From positions 744,001 to 808,000 of the forward strand of contig NZ_LZEW01000001.1 of the NCBI RefSeq assembly GCF_001676155.1: 64,000 nt of DNA, given 5' to 3'. Origin of the DNA: Morganella psychrotolerans. Its GTDB lineage: Bacteria; Pseudomonadota; Gammaproteobacteria; Enterobacterales; Enterobacteriaceae. The notes beneath the pieces are model-generated. The model saw only the letters and a list, made by a program, of their open reading frames with translations. It ran no database searches and was not told where the DNA came from. Every line of letters begins with the position of its first letter. Position 1 is the first letter of the stretch. The position numbers and the translations under genes are program-made. Of the stretch, positions 1 through 8,505 are shown piece after piece.

Positions 1-383
1 TTGAGTGCAGGCGCGCGGCGCGCGGTTGCGGCATCAACCACCGTCTGTGTCAGGGCGCTGCCCAGCCCCTGACCCCGTGCGGCGGGCAGAGTATATATTT
101 CACCTGTCCACCAGTCAGCATCTGCCATCCGGCTGGTTTTCAGCTCCCGCCAGATAAGACTGGCGGTTGCCAGCAATGCGCCGTTTTTATCTGTGGCAAC
201 AAACAATTGTTCACCATTTTCCCCGTTTACCCGGTTAAGCAGACGCGCCAGAATTATCTCCGGAGTCTGCCATTGCGGCAGTGCCTGCCACTCGTTATGC
301 AGAACCTGTGCAATGGCCTGCATCAGAGGATAGTCCTCAGGCTGAGCAGTGACAGGGCGGACAACCATGGTGGGGATAGTCAT
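1..383 (-). CDS. GNAT acetyltransferase, partial
   Basis: The 3' part runs off the left edge; about 127 N-terminal residues are visible. The translation carries the acetyl-CoA pyrophosphate-binding motif RGQGLG at about residues 103-108, preceded by a beta strand (GEIYTLP), typical of Gcn5-related N-acetyltransferases that move acetyl from acetyl-CoA to an amine. The start ATG (383-381) overlaps the TetR gene's TGA in an ATGA junction, implying translational coupling; an in-frame ATG lies five codons later. It is the last visible gene of a leftward NmrA-TetR-GNAT operon. Substrate unknown. Confidence 0.8.
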   Translation of the reverse strand, partial: MTIPTMVVRPVTAQPEDYPLMQAIAQVLHNEWQALPQWQTPEIILARLLNRVNGENGEQLFVATDKNGALLATASLIWRELKTSRMADADWWTGEIYTLPAARGQGLGSALTQTVVDAATARRAPAL

Positions 384-958
384 GATGATGATACTCCGGG
401 ATATTCAATTAGTTCGCTAATCAGTGCCAGAACGGGCTGAAAGAGCGCCAGGCTCTGTTCATAAGTATAGTCGGTGCGGCGGATAGCGACACTGTGCCCG
501 TGCAATGCATCCGCCAGAAGATGCAGAATGGCAGTCCGGCGGGCATCACTCAGCCCGCATGGCGCTATGATGCGCAGATAGCGCCGCCGGAAGCATTCTG
601 ACGGGCCGTCACTGTCCGCAGACAGCAGGACAGTCAGCAAACCGCTGTAAATATAAAGCAGATGCAGATAACTTTCTGCCAGGCGGCATAATTCCTGCTG
701 CCGGGGTGCTTGCAGGTCAGGCTGATAAATTGTATCGACCAGCGCGGTGGCAAGTGCTTCCAGTAACTGCTGCTTGTTGCGGAAATAGTAATAAATCGCC
801 ATCGGATCAACCTTTAAGCATTCGGCGAGGGCGCGGATCGAAGGTATTTTTCCCTGTGCCTGCCACATTTTCTGTGCTTCAGTCAGTATATTTTCCGGTG
901 TCAGTTTACTGCCCCGGTGAGCAGGCCGCCCGCAGGGCGGCAGTCGGGATTGGGTCAC
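380..958 (-). CDS. TetR/AcrR family repressor
   Basis: A 192-residue one-component regulator. The N-terminal helix-turn-helix is at about residues 38-62, with the family's YYYFRNKQQLLEAL signature; the C-terminal half is helical and would bind ligand. It lies 13 bp downstream of the NmrA-like oxidoreductase gene and overlaps the following GNAT gene by 4 bp, so the three are probably cotranscribed. The 17-bp inverted repeat at 1914-1930, in the divergent promoter region of this operon, is the obvious candidate operator. Ligand unknown. Confidence 0.85.
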   Translation of the reverse strand: MTQSRLPPCGRPAHRGSKLTPENILTEAQKMWQAQGKIPSIRALAECLKVDPMAIYYYFRNKQQLLEALATALVDTIYQPDLQAPRQQELCRLAESYLHLLYIYSGLLTVLLSADSDGPSECFRRRYLRIIAPCGLSDARRTAILHLLADALHGHSVAIRRTDYTYEQSLALFQPVLALISELIEYPGVSSS

Positions 959-971
959 GTTCAGTCTCCGG

Positions 972-1847
972 TTACCGGAAATGGTGTTGATATTTAAGAA
1001 TAAAATCCGTCACAGACATCGGTTTTTTGCCGGTGATCGCCGTGAAGTTATCAAATGTGGTTCCCGCTCCCGGAATACGGAATTCGCTGAAATCCACATA
1101 ATGATCATAAATACTTTTCATATACGCCGGTTCAAGCTGCTGCTTTTTGACAAACTCACGGAATATTACCGGAGACAGCGCCTGATAGCGATACGGTTTC
1201 CCGGTAACATCACTGATAACAGCGGCAATTTCATGATAGTTTTTTGCATCATAGCCCAGGCGGTACACGCGGTTGCGGTGCTGTTCAGGTGCCCGTAAAC
1301 AGGCCGCCGCCACTTCTGCCACATCTTCACAGGCAACCCAGCTCAGTGTTGCATCGCCGAAATAATCGCTCAATATACCGGGATCGCCATTATTATCACC
1401 CTGATATCCCAGCAAATTTTGCATATAGGATTCCGGTCGCAGATGGGTGAAATCAAATCCCGCCCATTCAATATAGCGCTCAACCAACTGATGCCAGGCC
1501 CAGTGTGCTACGCGGGTATTATCATCACCGCAGGCGCCGAGGTGAACAATATGGCGCACACCGGATTTTTTCGCTTCATCCGTAAATACTTTGCTCTGCT
1601 CCAGCATGGCAAGTGTATAGCCGGTCATCATAAAAACGGTATCAACACCTGCCAGTGCCGGTAATATTGAATCCGGATCATCATAATCGAAATAACGGAC
1701 CGGCAGACCACTGTCAGCGAGCTTTTGCGGGTCACGGGCGGCGAGGATAATATTCAGCCCGGCGCTTTCCCGCAGGCGCTGAGTCAGAAATTTGCCGACC
1801 TGCCCGGTAGCGCCGGTGATCAGTACTGTGCGTGTTGCCGTCATCAT
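972..1847 (-). CDS. NmrA-like NAD(P)-binding SDR family oxidoreductase
   Basis: A 291-residue atypical short-chain dehydrogenase. The Rossmann glycine motif GATGQVG is at residues 12-18, and the ILAARDP segment after strand 2 fits NADP recognition. The following sequence (DTVFMMTGYT, RHIVHLGACG, HLRPESYMQN) is typical of NmrA/YwnB-type proteins, which act as quinone or redox-linked reductases or NADP sensors. It is first in the leftward NmrA-TetR-GNAT operon and is transcribed away from a dihydrofolate-reductase-like gene, with a palindrome between them. The substrate cannot be read from the sequence. Confidence 0.85.
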   Translation of the reverse strand: MMTATRTVLITGATGQVGKFLTQRLRESAGLNIILAARDPQKLADSGLPVRYFDYDDPDSILPALAGVDTVFMMTGYTLAMLEQSKVFTDEAKKSGVRHIVHLGACGDDNTRVAHWAWHQLVERYIEWAGFDFTHLRPESYMQNLLGYQGDNNGDPGILSDYFGDATLSWVACEDVAEVAAACLRAPEQHRNRVYRLGYDAKNYHEIAAVISDVTGKPYRYQALSPVIFREFVKKQQLEPAYMKSIYDHYVDFSEFRIPGAGTTFDNFTAITGKKPMSVTDFILKYQHHFR

Positions 1848-1913
1848 TATTCCATCCGTTTTTGATCATATTATTGACGACAACCATATCAGTCCGCTAA
1901 GCTGTGTAAAGAT

Positions 1914-1930
1914 ATTCTACGGTGTAGAAT
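1914..1930. promoter_or_regulatory. Inverted repeat, candidate TetR operator
   Basis: ATTCTAC-GGT-GTAGAAT is a 7-3-7 inverted repeat in the 137-bp gap between the divergent NmrA operon and the DHFR-like gene. Size and position fit a TetR dimer site controlling both directions; the TetR gene lies in the leftward operon. The symmetry is seen directly; the assignment to this TetR is inference. Confidence 0.55.
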
Positions 1931-1984
1931 GCCGGCAGAGCACAATATATATCATTTAATTAATTAACTATTAAGGTCTTAATC

Positions 1985-2539
1985 ATGCGCAATATTATTT
2001 ATATCGCGACCAGCCTCGACGGATATATTGCCGATGCACAGGATAAACTGGACTGGTTGTTTGCCGTACCAAATCCTGAGCAGGATGATATGGGATTTGC
2101 TGCGTTTATGCAGGGCATTGATGCGGTGGTGATGGGGCGCAAAACCTTTGAAACTGTGTGTAATTTTGACGGGGAGTGGCCGTATGATAAACCAGTTTTT
2201 GTATTATCGCGCTCTGTGACGGAATTACCGGAAAAGCTGACCGGTAATTCTGTGAAATTAATGCAGGGTGATATTAATGAGATACTGAATACGATTCACG
2301 GTTCAGGTTATAAGACACTGTATATTGATGGCGGAACGGCGGCACAGCAGTGTCTGGCGGCAGATTTGATTGATGAGATGGTGATCACGACTGTACCGGT
2401 TCTGTTAGGCAGCGGCAAACCCTTGTTCGGAACACTGACTGAGCCGCTGCAATTTGTTCATATCAAAACAGAGCGCTATTTTGATTATATGGTTAAAAAC
2501 ACATACTACAGACAGAGTGATCAGGCAGCGCAGGTCTGA
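1985..2539 (+). CDS. Dihydrofolate reductase family protein (RibD C-terminal domain)
   Basis: A 184-residue protein with the fold signatures of the RibD C-terminal/DHFR-like family: N-terminal IYIATSLDGYIA, MGRKTFETV in the middle, LYIDGGTAAQQ near the cofactor loop and VPVLLGSGKPLF at the end. Members are NADPH-dependent reductases of the YwjB/YyaP type; few have known substrates, and true folate reduction is unlikely. It is a single gene, divergent from the NmrA operon, with an AAGG ribosome-binding site before ATG 1985 and a probable shared TetR operator upstream. Confidence 0.85.
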   Translation: MRNIIYIATSLDGYIADAQDKLDWLFAVPNPEQDDMGFAAFMQGIDAVVMGRKTFETVCNFDGEWPYDKPVFVLSRSVTELPEKLTGNSVKLMQGDINEILNTIHGSGYKTLYIDGGTAAQQCLAADLIDEMVITTVPVLLGSGKPLFGTLTEPLQFVHIKTERYFDYMVKNTYYRQSDQAAQV

Positions 2540-2615
2540 GCACGCTCCGGGTGGCATAACTCAAATACCATTTCCGGCACTGAATACCGGTCCGTTTTCA
2601 CCGATCTGATTGAAC

Positions 2616-3806
2616 TCATAACCCGGCTGCTTTGGCCGGTATTTCATCCATACTGCGGCGCAGAACTATCATCGCAAAAACAATACTGCCCCCGACTGCC
2701 AGCCCGATAGCATTGACGCAATACCAACCCGCATAATAAAACGCAACACCTCCCAGCAAGCTGCCGAGCGCGCCAAAACTGAAGATAAGAAAGTCCGTTG
2801 CACCCTGGATTTTTGCCCGTTCATTTCCGCTATAGGTGCGTGGCAGCAGTTGCGTGGTACTGATCAGGATAAAATTCCATGCCAGCCCCAGAGCGGTCAT
2901 GGCAATCAGAAAATGGGTATAACTGTTACCGGCAAGACTGACCAGATTAGTGATAAGCAGGCAGCCGACACCCAGCCAGACAAATAATTTCACCCCGAAA
3001 CGGCTGATGAGATGCCCGGTAAAGAAAGAGGGCGCAAACATGCCCAGAATGTGACACTGGAAAACAAAGGCAATGGCGGGAAACTCAAAGCCCAGCGCTT
3101 TCATTGCTAACGGAAACGCGCCGATCATATAAACAACAAGGGCGTAACCGACAGCACTGACAACGGCAATCAGCATCAGTAATGGCTGGGAATAGAGCTG
3201 ACGATACGGGCGGTTTGGCGGCGCATCTGTTACCCGCAGGGTATGTTGCGGTTTAAGCGGTAAATACAGTAACAGGGCAAATGCCAGCACATAAATGATA
3301 CTCAGCGCCCAAAATGTCCCGGCAAACGGATAGGCTGCAACCAGTGTGCGGGTTGACATTGCGAGTGTCGGACCAATCAGCACGGCAACAATACCGCCGC
3401 TCATGACCAGTCCGATAGCTTTTGCCCGCAGCGCGGCAGGGGCCTCTTCCAGTGCGGCAAAGCGATATTGTTGTGCGGTGCCGATAGCAATACCGGTAAA
3501 AAAGGTACCGACGGAAAAAAGAGTCATACTCTGCGCATAAATACCGGCTATCGCCAGCAGAGCGCCAATTAATCCTCCTATATTTCCCAGGATAAACCCC
3601 GGGCGGCGACCTGCACGCATCATAAAATGCGCCATGGGAACAGAGGCAAAAATCAGACCGATATATTGCGCCAGCAGCGGCACGGTGGCGTAAGCCGGAT
3701 CGTCCGCCAGTTGTGAGCCGATTAATACCGCCACAGAAAGAACCAGCGCATTACCGGTGGTAAACAGAGCTAAAGCGGCAGCCAGCCAAAAAACAGAACG
3801 GGGCAT
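2616..3806 (-). CDS. MFS transporter (MerR-controlled exporter)
   Basis: A 396-residue inner-membrane protein with about 12 hydrophobic segments and the MFS loop 2-3 motif around residues 66-70 (RAGRRPG). It most resembles DHA1-type drug/H+ antiporters. Its promoter is the elongated MerR-type promoter at 3883-3913, just after the upstream MerR gene, so expression is very probably activated by that MerR protein. The spacing gives a leader of about 70 nt. Substrate unknown; the MerR protein has paired cysteines, so a metal, thiol-reactive compound or drug are all possible. Confidence 0.85.
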   Translation of the reverse strand: MPRSVFWLAAALALFTTGNALVLSVAVLIGSQLADDPAYATVPLLAQYIGLIFASVPMAHFMMRAGRRPGFILGNIGGLIGALLAIAGIYAQSMTLFSVGTFFTGIAIGTAQQYRFAALEEAPAALRAKAIGLVMSGGIVAVLIGPTLAMSTRTLVAAYPFAGTFWALSIIYVLAFALLLYLPLKPQHTLRVTDAPPNRPYRQLYSQPLLMLIAVVSAVGYALVVYMIGAFPLAMKALGFEFPAIAFVFQCHILGMFAPSFFTGHLISRFGVKLFVWLGVGCLLITNLVSLAGNSYTHFLIAMTALGLAWNFILISTTQLLPRTYSGNERAKIQGATDFLIFSFGALGSLLGGVAFYYAGWYCVNAIGLAVGGSIVFAMIVLRRSMDEIPAKAAGL

Positions 3807-3882
3807 AATAATTCCTTATTATTCAGTGTCATAAATTAATATATGGATGAATAATGTAATAAGATGGAAATCAGTATGCCGG

Positions 3883-3913
3883 ATGATACAACTTCAAGTT
3901 AACTTGAAGTCAA
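3883..3913 (-). promoter_or_regulatory. MerR-type promoter with 19-bp spacer and 20-bp palindrome
   Basis: On the minus strand, -35 TTGACT (3913-3908), a 19-nt spacer (3907-3889) and -10 TATCAT (3888-3883) lead into the MFS gene. The spacer is mostly the perfect 20-bp palindrome ACTTCAAGTTAACTTGAAGT (3891-3910). A 19-bp spacer centred on a dyad is the hallmark of promoters activated by MerR-family DNA distortion; the core CAAGTTAACTTG resembles the SoxR box. The -35 contains the stop codon of the MerR gene. Confidence 0.8.
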
Positions 3914-4332
3914 GAGGGGGTTTTGATCATTTTTTCTCTGTTTTTTTTCAGGCTGACCGCAAGGATTTTCCGGAAATTCGGACACTCCAGGTGATTTTCT
4001 GCCGGACATTGCTCAATATGCAGTAATCCCTGCTTCAATTTTTGCAGTTCGAGTATTTTATCATCAATTTCGGCGATTTTTTCTTTAATCGCTGTCCGTT
4101 CGATGCCTTTTTCCGGTAATTCACTGAGCATCACCGCGATTTCATCCAGCGAAAAATGCCCCTGTTTTGCCAGTATGATCAGAGAGAGCCGGGTCAGTAC
4201 CTCCGGCTCATAGATACGGGTCAGACCTTTACGCCCGGCGGGCGTAATCAGTCCTTTGCTCTCATAATAGCGAATGGTGGCCGTTGTCAGACCGGTCAGT
4301 TGTGCAACCCGCCCGATGTTCAGTAATTTCAT
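3910..4332 (-). CDS. MerR family transcriptional regulator
   Basis: A 140-residue activator. The winged helix-turn-helix begins at the N-terminus (MKLLNIGRVAQLTGLTTATI, then RYYESKG), followed by a dimerisation coiled coil at about residues 75-110 and a C-terminal effector region with cysteines in the pattern CPAENHLECPNF. Two cysteines in that position suggest metal or thiol chemistry, but do not form a recognisable CueR, ZntR or SoxR site. I chose ATG 4332, which overlaps the GNAT stop as ATGA; a longer upstream frame runs back through the GNAT gene and is not credible. It probably activates the MFS gene immediately downstream. Confidence 0.85.
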   Translation of the reverse strand: MKLLNIGRVAQLTGLTTATIRYYESKGLITPAGRKGLTRIYEPEVLTRLSLIILAKQGHFSLDEIAVMLSELPEKGIERTAIKEKIAEIDDKILELQKLKQGLLHIEQCPAENHLECPNFRKILAVSLKKNREKMIKTPS

Positions 4333-5045
4333 GCCTGTCCTGTCAGTTTGCGGAGTGAGGCGAGTGAATGGATCTGTTTTCCGTCTGCGGTAAAGTTGTC
4401 CGGAGATAACCATGTCTGCATCGCCTGATCCACATCCGGCCACTGCGTATCAATAATGGAAAACCACTCTGTATCGCGGTTACAGCCCTTGACCACGCGA
4501 GCCTGACGGAAACATCCCTCATACTGAAAACCCAGACGCAGCGCCGCGCGGCGGGACGGTTCATTCAGGCTGTCGCATTTCCACTCATAACGGCGGTAAC
4601 CCAGGGTATCAAACGCATATTTCATCAGCAGCCAGTGGGCTTCCGTGGACATCACCGTGCCGCTCAGTAACGGGGAAAAATGAACATGTCCGACTTCAGT
4701 TACGCCATTTTGGCAATCTGTCCGCAACAGGGAGAACAACCCGATGGCTTTGCCGGTTTCTTTACTGATAATGGTAAAAAACAGTGGGTCGGTCAGTTGC
4801 GCATTTTTTTCAATTCGTGCCGTATACTCAGTGAGATCACGCGGCGGCTCATCCGGCAGCCAGGTCCAGTATCGTCCGTCGGGTGCAAGGGAAAATGCCT
4901 GATATAAATCAGCCGCGTGTGCCGGAACCAAAGGTTCAATACGGCAATGCTCTCCCTCTGCGCTAATCCGCTCAGGGTAAGGGCGTCCTGACCAATCCGG
5001 TATGGAATCGCCGACAGGTTGTCCGAATGTGTTTAACCGGCTCAT
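4329..5045 (-). CDS. GNAT acetyltransferase, RimJ/RimL type
   Basis: A 238-residue protein of the RimJ/RimL (Acetyltransf_3) group: RIEPLVPAHAADLYQAF at the start, ISKETGKAIGLFSLL in mid-protein and EWKCDSLNEPSRRAALRLGF, where the catalytic core binds acetyl-CoA. Similar proteins acetylate small amines or protein N-termini. The start is ATG 5045, preceded by GAGGAG; an upstream extension lacks a ribosome-binding site. It is translationally coupled to the MerR gene through a 4-bp overlap, suggesting the acetyltransferase, regulator and MFS exporter handle one class of compound. Confidence 0.85.
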   Translation of the reverse strand: MSRLNTFGQPVGDSIPDWSGRPYPERISAEGEHCRIEPLVPAHAADLYQAFSLAPDGRYWTWLPDEPPRDLTEYTARIEKNAQLTDPLFFTIISKETGKAIGLFSLLRTDCQNGVTEVGHVHFSPLLSGTVMSTEAHWLLMKYAFDTLGYRRYEWKCDSLNEPSRRAALRLGFQYEGCFRQARVVKGCNRDTEWFSIIDTQWPDVDQAMQTWLSPDNFTADGKQIHSLASLRKLTGQA

Positions 5046-5215
5046 TTTTTTTCTCCTCTGTGTATCTGTTTTTTTTGTACTGTAATATGCCGGGCAAAAA
5101 GAAGAAAGATCCAGTTTATTTAAATAACAGGGATCCGGTACCAAATTGATATTTTATTCTGTGGTAATCCAATACAGAACATGGAATGGCTGTGTTAATG
5201 GCTTATTTCACGAAA

Positions 5216-5234
5216 TGTACTCCGGGGGAGTACA
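5216..5234. promoter_or_regulatory. 19-bp inverted repeat upstream of the ABC importer
   Basis: TGTACTCC-GGG-GGAGTACA, an 8-3-8 perfect inverted repeat, lies about 110 bp before the permease start and 170 bp before the divergent GNAT gene. A second palindrome, TGATTAATCA, is at 5271-5280. Neither matches a complete Fur, Zur or NikR consensus that I can recognise. Probably an operator for the ABC operon; the binding protein is unknown. Confidence 0.45.
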
Positions 5235-5343
5235 TAACAACATGTCATTATATTGTGTAATCTAATATAATGATTAATCAATACGTTACTCTTATGCTGA
5301 CAACGTGTTATGTGAATGTTTCATTAAATACAGGCTGATATAT

Positions 5344-6412
5344 ATGAGGGATATGGTAAGTAATATAAACAGGATAAATAAAAAAGAAATATCAGTATCA
5401 GAGTATTTTACAGTTATTTTTTTTACCTCTTTATTTTACTCGCTGTCATGTTTTTTTTCACTGTTTTACGGCAGTGTCAATATAGAGTTTCATCAAAAAC
5501 TGACAACTGTCCTTAAAATAGTCACCGGTGGAATAAACAGCAAAGACCTGTTGCCGTATGAAACGATTATTTATAATATCCGGTTGCCCCGGATAATTCT
5601 TGTTGCTGTCACCGGCGCATCATTATCATTGGTCGGTATTCTGATGCAGACCATTACCCGTAATGAACTGGCTGATCCTTATATTCTCGGCGTTTCTTCC
5701 GGTGCGAGTGCGGGAGCTGTTTCCGCGATTGTGCTGGGGTTATTCTCTTCTGTTTCACCTTATAATATCTATATTGGCGCCTTTGCGGGGGGATTGATTT
5801 CCACCTCCATTATTGTGTTATTTAACTTTAAAAAAAAGTAATATGACAAACCTGGTGCTGATCGGGATAGGGATCTCCAGCCTTTTCTCTGCAATAACAA
5901 CCGCGATTATTTATTTATCGAAAAATGAAAGTCAGGTGAAAAGTGCGATGTTCTGGATGCTGGGCAGTTTTTCAGGCATAAAATGGTCCTATATCTGGCT
6001 TCCGTTTGTTGCCATGCTGGTCGTGCTGGCATTCTGTCTTTTATTCAGTAATGTCCTTGATACACTGTTATTAGGCGCGGATGCTTCACAGCAGTTAGGT
6101 ATTAATGTTGGTGCGATTAAATTATGTATCATCATTCTGTCTTCTTTTGTCGTCTCCATTATTGTTGCAAACGTCGGTGTTATTGCGTTTATCGGGCTGA
6201 TTATTCCGCATATTGTCAGGAACCTTATTTCGGTTAAACATTTTAAGTTATCACTCTATTCCTGCCTGATCGGTGGCGCATTTTTAGTCATTATTGATAC
6301 CATCTCCCGGAGCTGGTTTAAACCGGAAGAAATTCCGGTCGGGATACTTACTTCTTTAATTGGTGCGCCGTTGTTTGTTTATATCATTATCAAAGGAAAC
6401 CGGAGCCGATAA
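5344..6412 (+). pseudogene. FecCD-type ABC permease, frameshifted in an A8 run
   Basis: The inner-membrane permease of an iron-siderophore/haem/B12-type importer, split in two frames. The first part (to the stop at 5839-5841) has RLPRIILVAVTGASLSLVGI and ADPYILGVSSGASAGA, diagnostic for the FecCD/BtuC family; the second has GVIAFIGLIIPHIVR and RSWFKPEEIPVGILTSLIGAP. Removing one A from the A8 tract at 5830-5837 restores a single protein of about 355 residues. The start is uncertain (ATG 5344 or 5353). The ATPase starts 2 bp after the stop. If the shift is real, import would depend on slippage at A8. Confidence 0.85.
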
Positions 6413-6413
6413 C

Positions 6414-7154
6414 ATGAGTACTGTTGATGTTACTGACCTGAACTATAACGGAATACTGAAAGATATTTCGTTATCATTTTCCGGTAAACATATTATTGGT
6501 ATTGTCGGGCCTAATGGTTCAGGTAAAACAACGCTGCTGAGACATATTTACCGCGATATAAAAACAAAAAAAACCGTCTTTCTTGATAAGACGGATATTG
6601 CTGCATTTTCGATAAAATCGCTTGCCCGTCATATATCAGTACTGACTCAGTTTAATGATCAGGTAGAAGGAAAACTGACCATTGAAGAGATAGCGGTTAT
6701 GGGCAGAATGCCGTATAAAAAACATTATGTTGATTACAGTCACAACGATTTTCTGATAGCAGACCGCTATATGGCATTATTTGGCCTGCAAACCATGAGA
6801 CATAAAGAGTATCACGATTTATCCGGCGGTGAAAAACAGCGGGTTATGCTGGCAAAATGTTTCTCACAGGAAACAGATATCATGATCCTCGATGAGCCGA
6901 CAAACCATCTGGATGTCAGGTATAAAGTTGAGGTAATGAAAGCATTAGCGGCGTCAGATGCGACGGTTATCATGACGATTCACGATATTAATTTAGCCGC
7001 CAAATATTGCCGGTATCTTATTATGATGAAAGACGGTGAAATTTATGCACAGGGAACACCTGCGCAGGTATTTACCAAAGAGTGTCTGTTTGATGTATTT
7101 GGTGTGGAATTTACCATACTACCGGTCGATGATCGTGTGGCTATATTTCTCTGA
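6414..7154 (+). CDS. Iron-type ABC transporter ATP-binding protein
   Basis: A 246-residue ATPase with Walker A GPNGSGKTT (residues 32-40), signature LSGGEKQR (136-143), Walker [13 protein letters not shown] (156-167) and a switch histidine in MTIHDINLA. This is the FecE/FepC/BtuD class that energises FecCD permeases. The start ATG 6414 follows CGGAG. It lies between permease and binding-protein genes, so the three form one import operon. Substrate is not identifiable from the ATPase. Confidence 0.9.
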   Translation: MSTVDVTDLNYNGILKDISLSFSGKHIIGIVGPNGSGKTTLLRHIYRDIKTKKTVFLDKTDIAAFSIKSLARHISVLTQFNDQVEGKLTIEEIAVMGRMPYKKHYVDYSHNDFLIADRYMALFGLQTMRHKEYHDLSGGEKQRVMLAKCFSQETDIMILDEPTNHLDVRYKVEVMKALAASDATVIMTIHDINLAAKYCRYLIMMKDGEIYAQGTPAQVFTKECLFDVFGVEFTILPVDDRVAIFL

Positions 7155-7184
7155 ATTAGTTTGTGTTTGTAACCCGGAGAGGGA

Positions 7185-8138
7185 ATGATGAAAAAATTAT
7201 TACTGAGTACATTTATTATCTCTGCACTATTTTCACTACCGGCGCACACTGCACTGGCACCGGTTCAGTTTGATGCAAATCTGGACGGCAGTGAATATCA
7301 TTTTAAACTGGATAAACACCCGCAGCGTATTGTTTCCCTCAGCCAGATCACCACGGAGATGTTATTGGTACTGGGATTAGGTGACCGTATGGTGGGAACC
7401 GCCTTTCTGGAAGAGCCTATTTATCCGCCGGTCAAAGAAGCGTATGACAAAATCCCGGTGCTGGCAGAAAAATGGCCCTCTTATGAAGTGTTTATGTCAG
7501 TTTCCCCTGATTTTTCCACCGGCTGGGCAAATTCATATTCTAAATTAGCACTGGAAGCGAATAAAATTGTTCCGGAAGGCGTTTCTGTTTATATCCCCGA
7601 ATCAATGACCTCTTCAGACGCGGATGTGAATACCTATTTTAATGATCTGCTGAAGTTTGGTGAGATTTTTGGCGTTGAAGACAATGCTCATAAATATGTT
7701 GCGTCTGAAAAAGAAAAATTAAAATCAGTCGTCAGCCATATTAATAAATACCCTGAGAAAACCGCGTTTATTTTTGATTCACAGGATGGTAAGCCTTATA
7801 CTTTTTTTGAGGGGTATACGACGGAAATGCTTAAATTAATTTCAGTGAAAAATATTTTCGCCGGGAAAGGCATTAAAAAGACCTGGGCTGTCGGTAACTG
7901 GGAAGATGTGATTATGTCTGATCCACAAGTCATTATTATACCTGTCTATAAAGGCTTCCGTAATGATGATGATTATGACCAGAAAGTAGCGTTTCTTGAA
8001 TCTATGCCGGAAATGCAGGGCGTCAGTGCGATAAAAAATAAAAATTATATAAAAGTGAATTTATCTGAGCTTGTTCCGGGTCCCCGTTCTATTGATATTC
8101 TGCCGGCACTGGCAAAAGAAATACACGAGAAACATTAA
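7185..8138 (+). CDS. Periplasmic substrate-binding protein of iron-type ABC importer
   Basis: A 317-residue protein with a Sec signal peptide of about 25 residues (MKKLLLSTFIISALFS, cleavage near HTALA-PV). Then come PQRIVSLSQITTEMLLVLGL and GDRMVGTAFLE, the typical start of cluster A-III binding proteins for ferric siderophores, haem or cobalamin. It has two lobes joined by a long helix around residues 160-185. GGAGAGGG precedes tandem ATG codons at 7185/7188. It is third in the operon; no outer-membrane receptor or siderophore biosynthesis gene is nearby, so the ligand stays open. Confidence 0.87.
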   Translation: MMKKLLLSTFIISALFSLPAHTALAPVQFDANLDGSEYHFKLDKHPQRIVSLSQITTEMLLVLGLGDRMVGTAFLEEPIYPPVKEAYDKIPVLAEKWPSYEVFMSVSPDFSTGWANSYSKLALEANKIVPEGVSVYIPESMTSSDADVNTYFNDLLKFGEIFGVEDNAHKYVASEKEKLKSVVSHINKYPEKTAFIFDSQDGKPYTFFEGYTTEMLKLISVKNIFAGKGIKKTWAVGNWEDVIMSDPQVIIIPVYKGFRNDDDYDQKVAFLESMPEMQGVSAIKNKNYIKVNLSELVPGPRSIDILPALAKEIHEKH

Positions 8139-8149
8139 TCGTGTATTTG

Positions 8150-8178
8150 TTCAGCACCGGTTTTTATCCGGTGCTGAA
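8150..8178. terminator. Hairpin after the ABC importer operon
   Basis: TTCAGCACCGG (8150-8160), loop of 7, CCGGTGCTGAA (8168-8178). The stem lies between convergent genes; no long T tract follows on the plus strand, so it may work weakly or bidirectionally. Confidence 0.55.
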
Positions 8179-8193
8179 GTATGACGAGTATAA

Positions 8194-8505
8194 TTAAAAC
8201 AGATAAATCAGTGAATAGAAAAAAACCAGTGTCAGAACAACTGTCAGCAAGGTATTTTTAATTAATCGCGCAGATATTATGCAAAACAGTGTTCCCCATA
8301 AATACGGATTATCACTTATCTCCCGGAATTGTTGCTCTTCCAATAATACAATTGGCGCACAAATAGCCACCAGCAGGCAGGGCGCAGAGTAAGTCAGTGC
8401 CTGTTGCACAAAGACGGGCAGACGCAGCGGCAGCCCCGGGATCAGAAAAATAAAGCGCAGTGAAAAAAACATCACTGTCAGTGTCAGAATTAATCCCCAG
8501 CTCAT
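8194..8505 (-). CDS. azlD: AzlD family branched-chain amino acid export subunit
   Basis: A 103-residue membrane protein with four hydrophobic segments and the AzlD pattern (RFIFLIPGLPLRLP, QQALTYSAPCLLVAICAPIVL, ISARLIKNTLLTVV). AzlD is the small partner of AzlC in LIV-E exporters, which expel branched-chain amino acids or analogues. ATG 8505 overlaps the azlC stop in an ATGA junction, so the two subunits are translationally coupled. It is the last gene of the leftward AraC-azlC-azlD set. Confidence 0.85.
   Translation of the reverse strand: MSWGLILTLTVMFFSLRFIFLIPGLPLRLPVFVQQALTYSAPCLLVAICAPIVLLEEQQFREISDNPYLWGTLFCIISARLIKNTLLTVVLTLVFFYSLIYLF

Noticed and set aside
4333-4443. Longer MerR start inside the GNAT gene
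   Set aside because: The extra 37 residues are out-of-frame GNAT sequence; the MerR fold starts at MKLLNIGR with an ATGA coupling.
5240-5300. Fur box upstream of the iron-type ABC operon
   Set aside because: TGATTAATCA gives only part of the 19-bp Fur consensus; the match is too weak in AT-rich sequence.
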